Notes: generated from the sequence alone by a model not told the origin. A DNA stretch of 64,000 bases from Altererythrobacter sp. BO-6 (GCF_011047315.1 NZ_CP049259.1:1178001-1242000); one strand, 5' to 3'. Counted from the first letter of the stretch, positions 27,546 through 39,546 are shown. Numbers and translations are program-made.

Positions 27546-27917
27546 TCAGAGGCTGTCGACAAACGCCTTGTAGGCTTTCTCGTCCATCAGCCCTTCCAGC
27601 TCGTCCTTGTCGCCGACGGTCATGCGGAAGAACCAGCCGTCGCCTTCGGGATCGGTGTTCACCAGCGCCGGGTCTTCTTCGAGGTTCTCGTTGGTTTCGA
27701 TCACCTTGCCGCTGATCGGCGCATAGACGTCGCTCGCGGCCTTGACGCTTTCGACCACTGCGGCGTCCCCGCCCTGGTCAACATTGGTGCCGACAGCGGG
27801 CAATTCCACGAACACAATGTCGCCCAGCTGTTCCTGCGCGTAATCGGTAATGCCGACCGTGGCGGTTTCGCCTTCGACATCGATCCATTCATGTTCATCG
27901 GTGAAGTAACGCGGCAT
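27546..27917 (-). CDS. gcvH: Glycine cleavage system H protein
   Basis: 123 residues, normal length for the lipoyl shuttle protein. The lipoylated lysine lies in [15 protein letters not shown] and the conserved [18 protein letters not shown] is present. It carries the aminomethyl group between GcvP and GcvT. ATG at 27917 ([11 protein letters not shown]) is used; the open frame extends further but only as antisense-like sequence within gcvT. Four bases separate it from the gcvT stop. Confidence 0.94.
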   Translation of the reverse strand: MPRYFTDEHEWIDVEGETATVGITDYAQEQLGDIVFVELPAVGTNVDQGGDAAVVESVKAASDVYAPISGKVIETNENLEEDPALVNTDPEGDGWFFRMTVGDKDELEGLMDEKAYKAFVDSL

Positions 27918-27921
27918 CAGA

Positions 27922-29106
27922 TCAGCTCCCTCGATAATAGCGGTGTGGAACAAAAGGCATGGGTGTGACGGTGGCGGCAAGGCGCTTGCCTCGAACCTCG
28001 ATTTCCAGCGCATTGCCCGCTTCGGCATGGGCTGCATCGACATAGGCCATGGCGATGGGGTGGCCCAGCGTGGGCGAGAAGCCGCCGCTGGTGACCGTGC
28101 CTACCTTGGCTGTGCCGGAATACACTTCCGCGCCTTCGCGTGCAGGCAAGCGGCCTTCAAGCGACAGCCCGACCCAGCGGCGCGCGGTGCCTTCGGCGAT
28201 CTCGCGCAGGATCCGCTCCGCACCCGGGAAACCGCCGTCGCTGCGGCGGCGCTTGTTGATGCCGAACACCAGCCCCGCTTCGATCGGCGAAGTTTCGGGC
28301 GAAAGGTCATGCCCATAGAGCGGCAAGCCAGCCTCCATCCGCAAGCTGTCGCGCGCACCGAGGCCGATCGGTTTCACTTCGGGCTCGCCGCACAGCAGCG
28401 TCGCGATTTCAGTGACGCCAGTTGCAGGCAGCGAGATTTCGAAACCATCCTCGCCGGTGTAGCCGGCGCGGGCGATGGTCACATCATGCCCGGCGATCTG
28501 GAACCGACCGAACCGCATGAAGGTCAGCGCCGAGAGCGGGTATTCGCCCGTCGCATGGCGGGCGAGCGCTTCGGCCGCCTTGGGCCCCTGCAAGGCCAGC
28601 AGCGCCTGTTCGTCGAGGTGATTGAGGGTAATTGCGTCGGGGAGGTATTCGCGCAAATGCCCGATATCGTCCCACTTGGTCGCGCCATTGACCACGAGGT
28701 AGAGCGCCTCGGGCCAGCGCGAGACCATGAGGTCGTCAAGCACCCCGCCCTCTTCATCGAGCAACAGGGAATAGCGCTGCTGGCCTACTTTCAGGGTGGC
28801 AAGATCGATCGGCAGGACAGCCTCGACTGCGGCATCCAGATCGGGGCCGGAGAGCAGCAGCTGGCCCATGTGGCTGACATCGAACAGGCCCGCACTGGTG
28901 CGCGTCCAATCGTGCTCGGCGACGATGCCCTCATATTGGATCGGCATTTCATAGCCGGCGAAAGGCACCATCCGGGCGCCGCGCGCGCGATGCCAACCGT
29001 CAAGCGGCAGCTTTTCCAGCGGCAATTCCTCGATGATGTCTTCGTCGCTCAAATCAGTCGTCCCCGCACAGAAGGCGCAAGGCTCCGCCACGAAGCCCTG
29101 ATCCAT
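27922..29106 (-). CDS. gcvT: Aminomethyltransferase (glycine cleavage T protein)
   Basis: 394 residues. It carries GCVT-fold motifs GMFDVSHMG-like ([15 protein letters not shown]), [17 protein letters not shown] and [20 protein letters not shown]. It transfers the methylene group to tetrahydrofolate and releases ammonia. The start at [12 protein letters not shown] is chosen because GAGGGGGT precedes it and the region upstream is a riboswitch. The N-terminus is about 20 residues longer than in most GcvT, with a CAFC pair of cysteines. First gene of the riboswitch-controlled operon gcvT-H-PA-PB. Confidence 0.93.
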   Translation of the reverse strand: MDQGFVAEPCAFCAGTTDLSDEDIIEELPLEKLPLDGWHRARGARMVPFAGYEMPIQYEGIVAEHDWTRTSAGLFDVSHMGQLLLSGPDLDAAVEAVLPIDLATLKVGQQRYSLLLDEEGGVLDDLMVSRWPEALYLVVNGATKWDDIGHLREYLPDAITLNHLDEQALLALQGPKAAEALARHATGEYPLSALTFMRFGRFQIAGHDVTIARAGYTGEDGFEISLPATGVTEIATLLCGEPEVKPIGLGARDSLRMEAGLPLYGHDLSPETSPIEAGLVFGINKRRRSDGGFPGAERILREIAEGTARRWVGLSLEGRLPAREGAEVYSGTAKVGTVTSGGFSPTLGHPIAMAYVDAAHAEAGNALEIEVRGKRLAATVTPMPFVPHRYYRGS

Positions 29107-29107
29107 A

Positions 29108-29300
29108 CCCCCTCTGTCGGGTTTACCTGAGAGCTTAGCCGGATCGATATCCAGCCTTCCCCTTCGGTGGTCCCTGCCAGCCGCAGAAACGCTTTCCAGA
29201 GTGCTGACACGCGCTGCGGTCCATTTGCCTGAGAGTTTCCGGGGCGGTTGCTCCTTCGGCGTCGTTTGGCCTTGTGAGCCGCACGAACTCTCCCGCTGGC
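29108..29300 (-). promoter_or_regulatory. Tandem glycine riboswitch
   Basis: Two aptamers lie in series on the minus strand just before gcvT. The first has GCGGGAGAGTTC, then GCCGAAGGAGCAA, then GGAAACTCTCAGGCAAA. The second has a matching ACCGAAGGGGAAGG core and GCTCTCAGGTAAA. These are the conserved core strings of glycine aptamers. The GAGGGGGT Shine-Dalgarno of gcvT lies at the 3' edge of the second aptamer, so control of translation start is likely (inference). The family usually turns gcv on when glycine is high. Confidence 0.93.
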
Positions 29301-29378
29301 GCGCCTGCAGAATCGCTTCCACAGCAGCCCCTTCGCCTTGCGCGATCCGGATTGCCCGGTCAATCGGCCAAGGCGCGG

Positions 29379-30295
29379 CTAGCCCCAGTTAAGCCACAGA
29401 AGGTAGATCGCCGAAAGCACGATCCAGCTCCCGTCGAGCGTCTTGAGGCGCCTGGCCCCCAGCCACAGCGCGATCGGCCGGGCCAGGAAACCGCCCAGCG
29501 CCGCCGCCGGACCGGCGAGCAGGACGACCTCCCACTGGATCGTCCCGGCCTCCAAATGCCAGATCACCCCGCTCAAGACGCTGATCGAGGAAATCAGGCA
29601 GGCCGCCCCGGTGCACAGCAGCACCGGATAGTGGCGGATGAACAGGTAGAGCGCGACCAGTTCGCCGATCCCGACCGAAAACAGCGCGGTGATCGCCCCG
29701 CCGGGAATGGCGATCAGCAAGAGCACGATCAGGTCGACCCGTTCGAGCCGCTCTTTCTCCGGCCGGGCAAGGTTGACCGTCCAGGTGCTGGCGATCAGCG
29801 CAATCCCCAGCATGATCGAGAAGCCCTTGTAGGCGAACAGCACGTCCTGCTGGTCGAACTGGGTGAATCGCTGGGTCCACAGCATGGCGGGGAGCGACAG
29901 CGCCAACACCGCGAAAGCGACGGTAAAGAAATCGCGCGGGCGGACCCGGGCGTGGAGCGGCTCGGGCGCGGGCTGGTGGTAGAGCCGGTCGGTCCAGCGC
30001 AGCGCGCCCATGGTCATGCCGAAGCTCTGGATCGCCATCGACACGCCGACCACCTCCAGCGGCGACAGCGTCATCACCCCGTGTTCGCGCAGGGCGTTGA
30101 ACACCGGCACGAACACCACCCCGCCACCAGTGCCCGAGGTGTTGGCGATGATCGCCCCAATCACCCCGACGCCGGGCAGGAACCAGAGCTGGCGCAGCAA
30201 GTCGGCATCGACCGCCACAGTGGCCCACAGCACAGCGTAGGCGGCCAGCAGCGCCGCGCCGCCCCACCATACCAGCCGCCCCGGGGGCAGCGCGC

Positions 30296-30320
<25 letters not shown>
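29379..30320 (-). CDS. TauE/SafE-family membrane transporter
   Basis: 313 residues with about eight membrane helices in two similar halves. The segment GAIIANTSGTGGGVVFVPVF near residue 55 and a matching SVGIGELVALYLF stretch in the second half are typical of the TauE/SafE (UPF0721) permeases that export sulfite or organic anions. It starts inside the end of the metH C-terminal gene (overlap of 25 bases) and may share its transcript. The hairpin between this gene and the glycine riboswitch (about 29330-29375) might terminate it. Substrate unknown. Confidence 0.75.
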
Positions 30321-32923
<2,603 letters not shown>

Positions 32924-32924
<1 letters not shown>

Positions 32925-33973
32925 CAGGCGGCAATCGTGAAGGGTTCAAGTCCGGCGAGGCGCATGTCGGGGGCGAGGGTTGGCACAGGGCGCGGCGCGC
33001 AGCCTTCGACCGCCTTTGCCACCGCGGCGATGTGTTGAGGCGTCGAACCGCAGCACCCACCCAGAATGTTGACCTTGCCGCCTTCGGCCCATTGCTTGAC
33101 CAGAGCTGCGGTGGTTTCGGGCAACTCATCATATTCGCCGAGCTCGTTGGGCAGGCCGGCGTTGGGGTAGGCCATCAGCAGCGCGTCGGCGATCCCGCTG
33201 AGCAATTGCACATGCGGGCGCAGCTGGTCCGCGCCGAAGCTGCAGTTGAGCCCGATCGTCACCGGCTTCGCGTGGCGCACCGCATACCAGAAGGCCTCAA
33301 CCGTGTGGCCGGACAGGTTCCGGCCCGACAGGTCTGTCAGCGTGAGCGAGATCATCAGCGGGATTGCCTCGCCTTGCTCGGCCTCCAGCTCCTTCACCGC
33401 CATGATCGCGGCCTTGCAATTGAGCGTGTCGAACACCGTTTCGATCAGGATGAAGTCCGCCCCGCCTTCGATCAGTGCAGCAGCCTGCTCGCGATAGACC
33501 TCTTTCACTTCGTCGAAAGTGACTTCGCGATAGCCCGGGTCTTCGACATTGGGCGAGAGTGACAGCGTCTTGTTGGTCGGCCCCATCGCGCCACACACGA
33601 AGCGCGGCTTGCCATCTTTCGCCGTCGCATCGGCGCATGCCTCGCGGATGATCTTCGCGGCTGAGACATTGATCTCGCGGACCAGGTGCTCGGCGCCGTA
33701 ATCGGCCTGGCTGATGCGGTTGGCGTTGAAGGTGTTAGTGGCCAGCACCGTGGCGCCCGCCGCAATATAGCTGTCGCAGATCGCCCGGATCACCTGCGGC
33801 TGAGTCAGGTTCACAAGGTCATTATTGCCCTTCTGGTCCTGCGCCAGCCCGGTCTCTCCGGCATAATCCGCCGCGCCGAGCTTCGCATTCTGGATCGCCG
33901 TGCCATAGGGCCCATCCTTGATCAGGATAGCCTTCGCAGCGGCCTCAATCAGTCTTTCACGTGCGCTCCCCAT
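32924..33973 (-). CDS. metH: Methionine synthase MetH, N-terminal homocysteine methyltransferase protein
   Basis: 349 residues. The homocysteine-binding zinc barrel ends in the signature [11 protein letters not shown], with the third zinc cysteine upstream in GLNCSFGAD. It binds homocysteine for methylation by the cobalamin half encoded next. The start is the ATG of [14 protein letters not shown] at 33973; the longer frame runs antisense through metF. One-base overlaps (TGATG) join it to metF and to the C-terminal metH gene, so all three are translated together. Splitting MetH into two proteins is common in sphingomonads. Confidence 0.92.
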
Positions 33974-34899
33974 CACAGACCTGCCTTCGGGCGCATGCCC
34001 AGCATATGGCAGATCGCGTAACTCAGTTCGGCCCGGTTGAGCGTATAGAAATGGAACTGGCGCACACCGCCCGCATAGAGCCGGCGGCACAGTTCGGCCG
34101 CGATGGTCGCACTCACCAGCTGGCGCGCTTCCGGGCGCTCGTCGAGCCCTTCGAACAGCCCCTCCATCCAGGCCGGGATAGCGGTGCCGCACAGCCCGCT
34201 CATGCGTTGGACCGCCGCGAAGCTCAGCACTGGCATTACGCCGGGCACGATCTCGCCGTTGATCCCGGCGGCTGCGGCCTTGTCGCGGAATTCGAAGAAA
34301 CAGCGCGTGTTGAAGAAGAACTGGGTGATCGCGCGGGTCGCCCCGGCGTCGAACTTGGCCTTCAGATTGTCGAGATCGGCCTGCGCGTCGGGGCTGTCCG
34401 GGTGAACTTCGGGATAGGCCGCTACCGAAATCTCGAAGTCGGCCACTTCTTTTAGGCCCGCGATCAGTTCCACCGCATTGGCATAGCCGCCCGGATGCGG
34501 GGTGAACTTGCCGCTGCCATCGGGCGGATCGCCGCGTAGCGCGACGATGTGGCGAATGCCCTCTTCCCAATAACGCCGCGCGACTTCGTTGACCTCTTCC
34601 TTGGTCGCCGCAACGCAGGTGAGGTGCGCCGCAGCGGGAATGCCCGCTTCGTTCTGGATGCGTACGACCTGCTGGTGCGTCCGTTCACGCGTGGAGCCGC
34701 CAGCTCCATAAGTGACGGAGACGAAACGCGGGTCGAGCGGCTTCAGGGTCTCGACACTCTGCCACAGTGTCTCGCCCATCTTCTCGGTCTTGGGCGGGAA
34801 GAATTCGAACGATACCTCGATATCGCCCGGCAGCCCCTTGAACAGCGGGCTGTCGAGCGCGGTGCGCGCTTCCTGCATCTGGTCGAGGGTGGGGCTCAT
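33973..34899 (-). CDS. metF: Methylenetetrahydrofolate reductase
   Basis: 308 residues, typical bacterial MTHFR length. Conserved segments are EFFPPKTE (the catalytic Glu is the first E), SVTYGAGGSTRERT, HLTCVAATKEE, ALRGDPP and YPEVHPDSP. It makes 5-methyltetrahydrofolate for MetH. It starts with an ATGA overlap at the end of the regulator gene. Confidence 0.94.
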   Translation of the reverse strand: MSPTLDQMQEARTALDSPLFKGLPGDIEVSFEFFPPKTEKMGETLWQSVETLKPLDPRFVSVTYGAGGSTRERTHQQVVRIQNEAGIPAAAHLTCVAATKEEVNEVARRYWEEGIRHIVALRGDPPDGSGKFTPHPGGYANAVELIAGLKEVADFEISVAAYPEVHPDSPDAQADLDNLKAKFDAGATRAITQFFFNTRCFFEFRDKAAAAGINGEIVPGVMPVLSFAAVQRMSGLCGTAIPAWMEGLFEGLDERPEARQLVSATIAAELCRRLYAGGVRQFHFYTLNRAELSYAICHMLGMRPKAGL

Positions 34900-35882
34900 G
34901 CCCGTTGCTCCTTAAGCGTGGTTGCGGGGGCCTTGTCGCGGCGCTGGCCAAGCCAGATCTTCACCACCAGCTCACCCCCTTCGAGCGCGATCGGAGCAGC
35001 GGCGCTGAAGCCAGCCTCGCGCAGCAGGTCGCGCATTTGCCGGTCCGAAAAGCCGAGCCGTGCGTGGGCGTGGCGTTCGCGCAACTCCTCGCGGCCATGC
35101 GCGGCGAAATCGACGATCGCGATGCGCCCGCCAGGGCGGGTGACGCGGGCAGCCTCCTGCAGCGCCACCTCGGGCAACTGCGCGAAATGGAGTACCTGGT
35201 GCAGCACCACCGTATCGAAAAGGGCTTCGGCAAAGGGCAGGTCGGTGAAGTCGCCTTGCACCAGTTCGATCTTGCCCGCGGGCAAATGCTGCAGCCTGGC
35301 GCGCGCCAGCTTCAGCATCTCAAGGCTCTTGTCGAGCGCGACGATGCTGGCCGCGTCATCCGCGAGCAGTTCCGCAATCCGGCCGGTGCCAGTGCCGATA
35401 TCGAGCACATGGCCCAGCCCGCCATGGCCAAGCGCATCCAGGAGTTCCTGCTCGACCTGCTCGTCGGCGCTGTGCAAGCGCCGCAACTCGTCCCATTCGC
35501 CGGCATGGCGCTGGAACCAGGCCTGCGCCGCCTCTTCGCGCGCGGCCCGTATGGCGGAAAGCTTGCGCCGGTCTTCAAGGCATTGCCGGGCGAAACCTTC
35601 GTCTTCGCGCTCAGCCGTGGCGAGCAGATGAATCACAGCGCCGATCAATGGCACTTCGCCATCGGCCTGGCTGGCGGCATGCAGGAACACCCAGCTGCCT
35701 TCGCGGCGGCGTTCGGCAAGGCCTGCGTCGCACAGGATACCGACATGGCGCGAAACGCGCGGCTGGCTTTGCCCAAGCACCTGCGCTAACTCCCCCACAG
35801 CCAGCTCCATCGCCGCCAGCAAGCGCATGATGCGCAGGCGTGTTGGATCGGCCAAGGCCTTGAGGATCGTTTCGACGTTCAT
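34896..35882 (-). CDS. ArsR-type regulator fused to an SAM-dependent methyltransferase
   Basis: 328 residues. Residues about 1-95 are an ArsR-like winged helix (LADPTRLRIMRLLAAMELAV, LGQSQPRVSRHVGIL). There is no obvious ArsR metal-binding cysteine box. Residues about 150-300 are a class I methyltransferase with VLDIGTGTGRIAELL (SAM motif I) and a following acidic residue. It heads the operon with metF and metH through an ATGA overlap. A palindrome 12-34 bases upstream of its start suggests self-regulation. It probably senses SAM or S-adenosylhomocysteine through the methyltransferase domain and represses methionine synthesis genes (inference; similar to the SahR group known to use ArsR-type regulators). 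Confidence 0.88.
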   Translation of the reverse strand: MNVETILKALADPTRLRIMRLLAAMELAVGELAQVLGQSQPRVSRHVGILCDAGLAERRREGSWVFLHAASQADGEVPLIGAVIHLLATAEREDEGFARQCLEDRRKLSAIRAAREEAAQAWFQRHAGEWDELRRLHSADEQVEQELLDALGHGGLGHVLDIGTGTGRIAELLADDAASIVALDKSLEMLKLARARLQHLPAGKIELVQGDFTDLPFAEALFDTVVLHQVLHFAQLPEVALQEAARVTRPGGRIAIVDFAAHGREELRERHAHARLGFSDRQMRDLLREAGFSAAAPIALEGGELVVKIWLGQRRDKAPATTLKEQRA

Positions 35883-35893
35883 TGCGAAAGGAG

Positions 35894-35916
35894 GATATAA
35901 AGATATTTTTATATCT
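35894..35916. promoter_or_regulatory. Palindromic operator candidate for the ArsR-methyltransferase/met operon
   Basis: An AT-rich double palindrome, AGATAT-TTTT-ATATCT (35901-35916) nested in GATATA..TATATC (35894-35915). It lies 12-34 bases upstream of the regulator start codon and overlaps the likely transcription start. AT-rich palindromes of this kind are bound by ArsR-type regulators. The AGGAG Shine-Dalgarno lies between it and the start codon. Confidence 0.6.
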
Positions 35917-36000
35917 GTAAATCGCTAGCGAGCACGAACTGTCTATCGGCGCACCGCAGGTGCTCCCGGTCGTCGGCCGATTTCACAAGTTTTGCCGGCG

Positions 36001-36048
36001 AGGTGGTGCCGCTTACGTGACTCGAACACGTGACCCCATCATTACGAA
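36001..36048 (-). repeat. tRNA-Thr(CGT) 3' fragment, left attachment-site copy of a genomic island
   Basis: On the minus strand the 48 bases read from the anticodon loop TTCGTAA (anticodon CGT) through GGGTC variable region, ACGTG-TTCGAGT-CACGT T arm and AAGCGGC acceptor strand to ACCA. The 5' half of the tRNA is absent to the right (the next bases read TTTAGCGCATT on the plus strand). An identical 48-bp copy lies at 57471-57518 in the same orientation. Confidence 0.85.
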
Positions 36049-36425
36049 TTTAGCGCATTACGCGCAGATTACCTATAAATCTCATTATGTTAACTGCACT
36101 CAAAGCCTCCGCCTTCGCACCGACCCACGAACAACCCAAAGTGCGTTAGCGCTGCCCTGGGAGCGTTGGCTGCTGAAGGCGCATAACTTCAGTGCGGCTT
36201 CGTAGGGCGACCTCAGCCAGACCTCAGCGAGCGGCTGGTTTTGGGAGGCGCAGAGGCGATCTCTCGCGACCGCAGCTGGGTGGGAAGCGGACACCATAAA
36301 GTCGATCGAAATCTGTGGTAATTTGCCGTTCGGGCCCCATATCCAGACTATCGCAAGAATGTGCCAGTAAGCTCTTGCGCCTGAGAGACCTCGCGCTCCC
36401 GCTTACGAGACGAGGATACCCCCTG
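36049..36425. other. Non-coding stretch at the left island edge
   Basis: 377 bases without a convincing gene. Short frames here have no family-like sequence; one of them only translates the tRNA fragment (AAYVTRTRDPIIT). A GCAGCTGGGTGGGAAGCGGA at about 36271-36290 matches the right end of the dispersed ~120-bp repeat of this island. Confidence 0.5.
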
Positions 36426-36668
36426 ATGACACAAGACACATTCCTGCCCCGCTGCCACTCCCACATGCTCGGCGAAGGGGGCCGGGTCGATCTGGCGCAG
36501 TGCGAGGCGCTGGCTGCGGACATGGCGGACTTGCGGGAATTGGGCGTCATCCTGACGCTTGTGGCGAGCTATACCGTAGGTGCCTATCGCTACACCAACC
36601 TTGGCGATGCCTTGGCCCAAGCGCGCAACCAGCGGGCGGGCACCACCAAGAAAGCCCCCGCCAGCTAG
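36426..36668 (+). CDS. Short conserved-looking hypothetical protein
   Basis: 80 residues (MTQDTFLPRCHSHMLGEGGR...). It is rich in leucine and alanine with a predicted helix DLAQCEALAADMADLREL. Codon use matches the chromosome and the next frame in phase has no stops. GAGG lies about 12 bases before the ATG. The open frame upstream of 36426 is not preferred because its composition is random. No family recognised; no neighbour gives a role. Confidence 0.5.
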   Translation: MTQDTFLPRCHSHMLGEGGRVDLAQCEALAADMADLRELGVILTLVASYTVGAYRYTNLGDALAQARNQRAGTTKKAPAS

Positions 36669-36801
36669 TGGCGAGGGCTCTAGTTGGAGATGCAGGAGCA
36701 AGTGCTCCTAAATCTCTCGGGTCGCATGGGTGCAGATGCGACCTGCATTCGTTTGGAAAGGTTCGCGAACCGAGGGCAAAGGCCCCCGGCTCAGACCTGC
36801 A

Positions 36802-37056
36802 TCAGCCGGCCTGATTGCGAGCCTGTTCCTTGACCGTATTGGCTGTTTCGGCCTGCAGATGGACATTGACCGCATAACGCTTGCCATTGTCAGCGTCCTT
36901 CACGTCATAGCCATAGCGCTGGTCCAGCTGCGGAGCGCTGTCCTCATCCTTGAGATCGGACTTGCGGAAGGCCAAAATATCGCCACCGTTTTCAGGGGTG
37001 ATGCGGCCTTTGCCAATGCTGCTGTCGTAGTTTTTGATCTTGCCGTAATAGGTCAT
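36802..37056 (-). CDS. Small cold-shock-domain-like protein
   Basis: 84 residues. The start MTYYGKIKNYDSSIGKGRIT PENGGDILAF and later YGYDVKD...YAVNVHLQ follow the KxFnxxKGfGFI / DVFvHxs / eGpkAxNV layout of cold-shock domains, though the aromatic RNP residues are largely replaced. It may bind nucleic acid weakly or not at all. Expression would run left; no partner gene is close. Confidence 0.55.
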   Translation of the reverse strand: MTYYGKIKNYDSSIGKGRITPENGGDILAFRKSDLKDEDSAPQLDQRYGYDVKDADNGKRYAVNVHLQAETANTVKEQARNQAG

Positions 37057-37310
37057 TGATCATTCCTTCAGGTAAGCGTGCAGCGCGCCAGAATTGACCC
37101 GGCTGCGACTAAGAGGCGGAACTGAAGGGGGCAGCTTCACAAGTAGGAAGCCGGTGACCGTCGATTGCGACTGGTAGCTGACCTTAAGATGGCGATGGCA
37201 AGGGTCGTTTACAACCCCTACAGCCGAATGGATTTGTCGAGCACGTCTCACAGGCTGTCAGTCGAAGGCAGAGTCGCCAAAGCCACTTGGCACATTTCAA
37301 GCGGCCAGTC

Positions 37311-37529
37311 CTATCCTGGCTGACGAATTGCCAGGTAGAAACCTTCGCGTTCAATCGAAGCAATAATCTCAGCTGGTTCAACACCAAATCTGCATCGCCC
37401 GCCGATAATTACTTCTGTAAGGCCATCGGCTTTCCAAGACGAATTTGGCTTCGGCAGTTTTGTGCCAGAAATACCATCAGTAATCGCTACCGCGGAGCCG
37501 TCTTCTTCATGGAATCGGTAGTATGTCAA
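37311..37529 (-). CDS. Hypothetical protein, 72 residues
   Basis: A compact acidic protein (MTYYRFHEEDGSAVAITDG..., ending EIIASIEREGFYLAIRQ) with a plausible two-strand then helix pattern and codon use like a real gene. Its start MTYY resembles that of the cold-shock-like gene 250 bases to the left, but the sequences otherwise differ. No family recognised. The frame on the other strand has no such regular composition. Confidence 0.45.
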   Translation of the reverse strand: MTYYRFHEEDGSAVAITDGISGTKLPKPNSSWKADGLTEVIIGGRCRFGVEPAEIIASIEREGFYLAIRQPG

Positions 37530-37601
37530 CGAATGACCTCACTCTCAGAATATAGATAGGGACTGTCAGCAGCGTTACAATGAGCAAGCTCTGCGTCCAA
37601 T

Positions 37602-37721
37602 GTCCGCGATTGGGTCGTTAGCGGCTGATCCGCTTTCGGGTATCGCGCGGGATTAGCCGACAGTCTGCTCTTGGCGTGCCCTGGGCGGTCCAAATTAGTC
37701 TGCTCATGGGTGGAAAGCGGA
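37602..37721. repeat. Dispersed ~120-bp island repeat, copy A
   Basis: Begins TCCGCGATTGGGTCGTTA and ends GGGTGGAAAGCGGA, with GACAGTCTGCT in the middle. The ends form a short inverted repeat (TCCGC / GCGGA). Same layout as copies at 39547, 40306 and 40802. Confidence 0.7.
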
Positions 37722-37760
37722 ACCTCGTATGCCTTCACACCTAGAGTGTTGCATCCAGGT

Positions 37761-38813
37761 TCAGCCTCTCTCGCTGAGCCTGTTCTTTTCCTGGGCTCCC
37801 GTCGGAGCGCGACAACGATGGCGCACGGCGAGAAGGGCTGACCCGATCGCCAGGACAAAAATCAGGCTTTCGATAACCAGCGTGAGCCCCAATGCCATCC
37901 TCGTCAGGCCCTGCTCGCCAAGCGCGTAGCCGACTGACACCATGTCTAGCCGGGTTCCGGGGACACCTTCCTCAAGCGCCAGCAAAGATCCGGCCAGCAA
38001 CGTCCCTCCGGAGAAGAAGATGAGGGCAGATGCGGCAGCCCCTGCAAAAACGCCGGTCACGATGACCGTGCCATGCCGCCATCCCGCCAGCGCAGCCCAG
38101 GCGGCGAAACCTGTCGCGGTGCCGAGCACCAGGCCCTCGAAAGGCCCGGTCACGCTTGCGATGGACACCCCAGAAAGCAACCCTATGCCCTCACGGCCCA
38201 AGAGATTCCCCAAGGCTCCCACAAGAAGGCCACCCGTCGCTGCCCCGGCGATCAATGACGATCCGGCACGCCCGCGCCATGTCAGGGCAGCTGCCATTCC
38301 TCCACCGAGGCCCGCGCCGGCAAGCAGGCCCAATGCGCCGACCATCGCGGACAGGATCAGGATCTGCGCGCCACCTCCTGTCCCCGCGATGATACCGTAA
38401 ATCAGGCCAGCGATCGCGCCTGCGGCGAGCCCCGCCGCCGCGCAGGCCCCGGCAACGGGCGAAACCCGCAGGCGTCCCACCGCATCAGGCAGCGAGGACA
38501 GGTCGGCAGCGAAGCGGTAGCCATGCTTCGGCACCGTGTGGATGAAGCGCGGGTTGCTCGCATCGTCCCCAAGCGCCCTGCGTACGGTCCGGATGCATTG
38601 GGTAAGCGCCTCGTCTGTCACGGGGATGCCGTGCCAGACCCCTTCCATGAACGCCTCCTTGGTGACGAGCTCTCCGCGCCGGGCAACTAGTAGCGCCAGC
38701 GCGTCGAAGTAACGGCTGCCGAGCTCGATCGGCTGCCCGTCCCGGCTCAGTTGCCGGTTGTCGCAATCGAGCTCGAACGCGTCGAAACGCAGGATGCCTG
38801 ATCGGGTGTCCAT
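37761..38813 (-). CDS. CadC-like winged-helix regulator with membrane domain
   Basis: 350 residues. Residues 1-110 form an OmpR/CadC winged helix: LDCDNRQLSRDGQPIELG, LTQCIRTVRRALGDD and the signature HTVPKHGYRF. The rest is about eight hydrophobic, glycine/alanine-rich helices, an unusual number for a CadC-type protein, which normally has one. It therefore may sense an event in the membrane and act directly on DNA. It is divergent from a membrane protein gene (38950) with 136 bases between them, the likely target. Confidence 0.75.
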   Translation of the reverse strand: MDTRSGILRFDAFELDCDNRQLSRDGQPIELGSRYFDALALLVARRGELVTKEAFMEGVWHGIPVTDEALTQCIRTVRRALGDDASNPRFIHTVPKHGYRFAADLSSLPDAVGRLRVSPVAGACAAAGLAAGAIAGLIYGIIAGTGGGAQILILSAMVGALGLLAGAGLGGGMAAALTWRGRAGSSLIAGAATGGLLVGALGNLLGREGIGLLSGVSIASVTGPFEGLVLGTATGFAAWAALAGWRHGTVIVTGVFAGAAASALIFFSGGTLLAGSLLALEEGVPGTRLDMVSVGYALGEQGLTRMALGLTLVIESLIFVLAIGSALLAVRHRCRAPTGAQEKNRLSERG

Positions 38814-38949
38814 CGGTTATCGGTCTGGTGCCATCGTGGCGCGCTGGCAAGTATCTAGCGCTTTTTCAGCCATTGCTCATGAATTCCTCATGCCTTTCAC
38901 AAGTGTCTGAAGGAGGGACTGCGGCGTAAGAAAGATTGGAGACACCGAT

Positions 38950-39498
38950 ATGAACGACAAGTCCACGCCCTTCACCCGGCTACTCAATGGATGGCGGATA
39001 GCCGGCTGGGGCAGCTTGCTGGCCCTGCTCTTGATCCCGGCTCTTGGGATGCAACTGACAAGCGAGGTGAAATGGACTGCAAGCGACTTCGTATTCGCCG
39101 CGATCCTGCTCGGCTTCTTAGGAACCGTGGTCGAGCTGGCAGCACGATTCGCCCAGCCCGGAGCGGCGCGCATCGGTTACATTGTCGCCGGATTGACAGC
39201 CTTTCTGACCTTCTGGTCAAATGCCGCAGTCGGGATCATCGGCGATGAGGATTCCGTGAACGTCTTTTTCTTCCTTATGGTTGTCGCCGCGATGTTCGTT
39301 GGATCGGTCGCCCGCTTTCGGCCGGGGGCTGTCAGCTGGATCGCGGCATTGCTGGCGCTCGGTCAATATGCCGTCGGCATCGCGGCGCTCGGCATGATGC
39401 CGGGCCACGCGGTCGAATGGGGCGTTCTAACCTTCTTCGCGGTGCTGTGGCTAGCGGTCGCCTGGTGTTTCAACCGCGCCGCTAACATGGGGAAGTGA
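38950..39498 (+). CDS. Five-helix membrane protein of unknown function
   Basis: 182 residues with about five hydrophobic segments and short loops (start MNDKSTPFTRLLNGWRI, end CFNRAANMGK). No family recognised with certainty. Divergent pairing with the membrane-bound CadC-like regulator suggests that this gene is its regulated partner. Preceded by GGAGACACCGAT with a modest Shine-Dalgarno. Confidence 0.55.
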   Translation: MNDKSTPFTRLLNGWRIAGWGSLLALLLIPALGMQLTSEVKWTASDFVFAAILLGFLGTVVELAARFAQPGAARIGYIVAGLTAFLTFWSNAAVGIIGDEDSVNVFFFLMVVAAMFVGSVARFRPGAVSWIAALLALGQYAVGIAALGMMPGHAVEWGVLTFFAVLWLAVAWCFNRAANMGK

Positions 39499-39546
39499 TA
39501 GGCTGCCGGCGTAGCCCGAAAGAGCTCGCTCCAGTTTCTGGGACGG

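Noticed and set aside
33974..34570. Extension of the metH(N) frame upstream
   Set aside because: Runs antisense-phase through metF and is arginine-rich; the ATG at 33973 overlaps the metF stop and matches family starts.
35960..36205. Open frame of 81 residues at the left island edge
   Set aside because: Translates the same tRNA fragment; otherwise random composition and no ribosome site.
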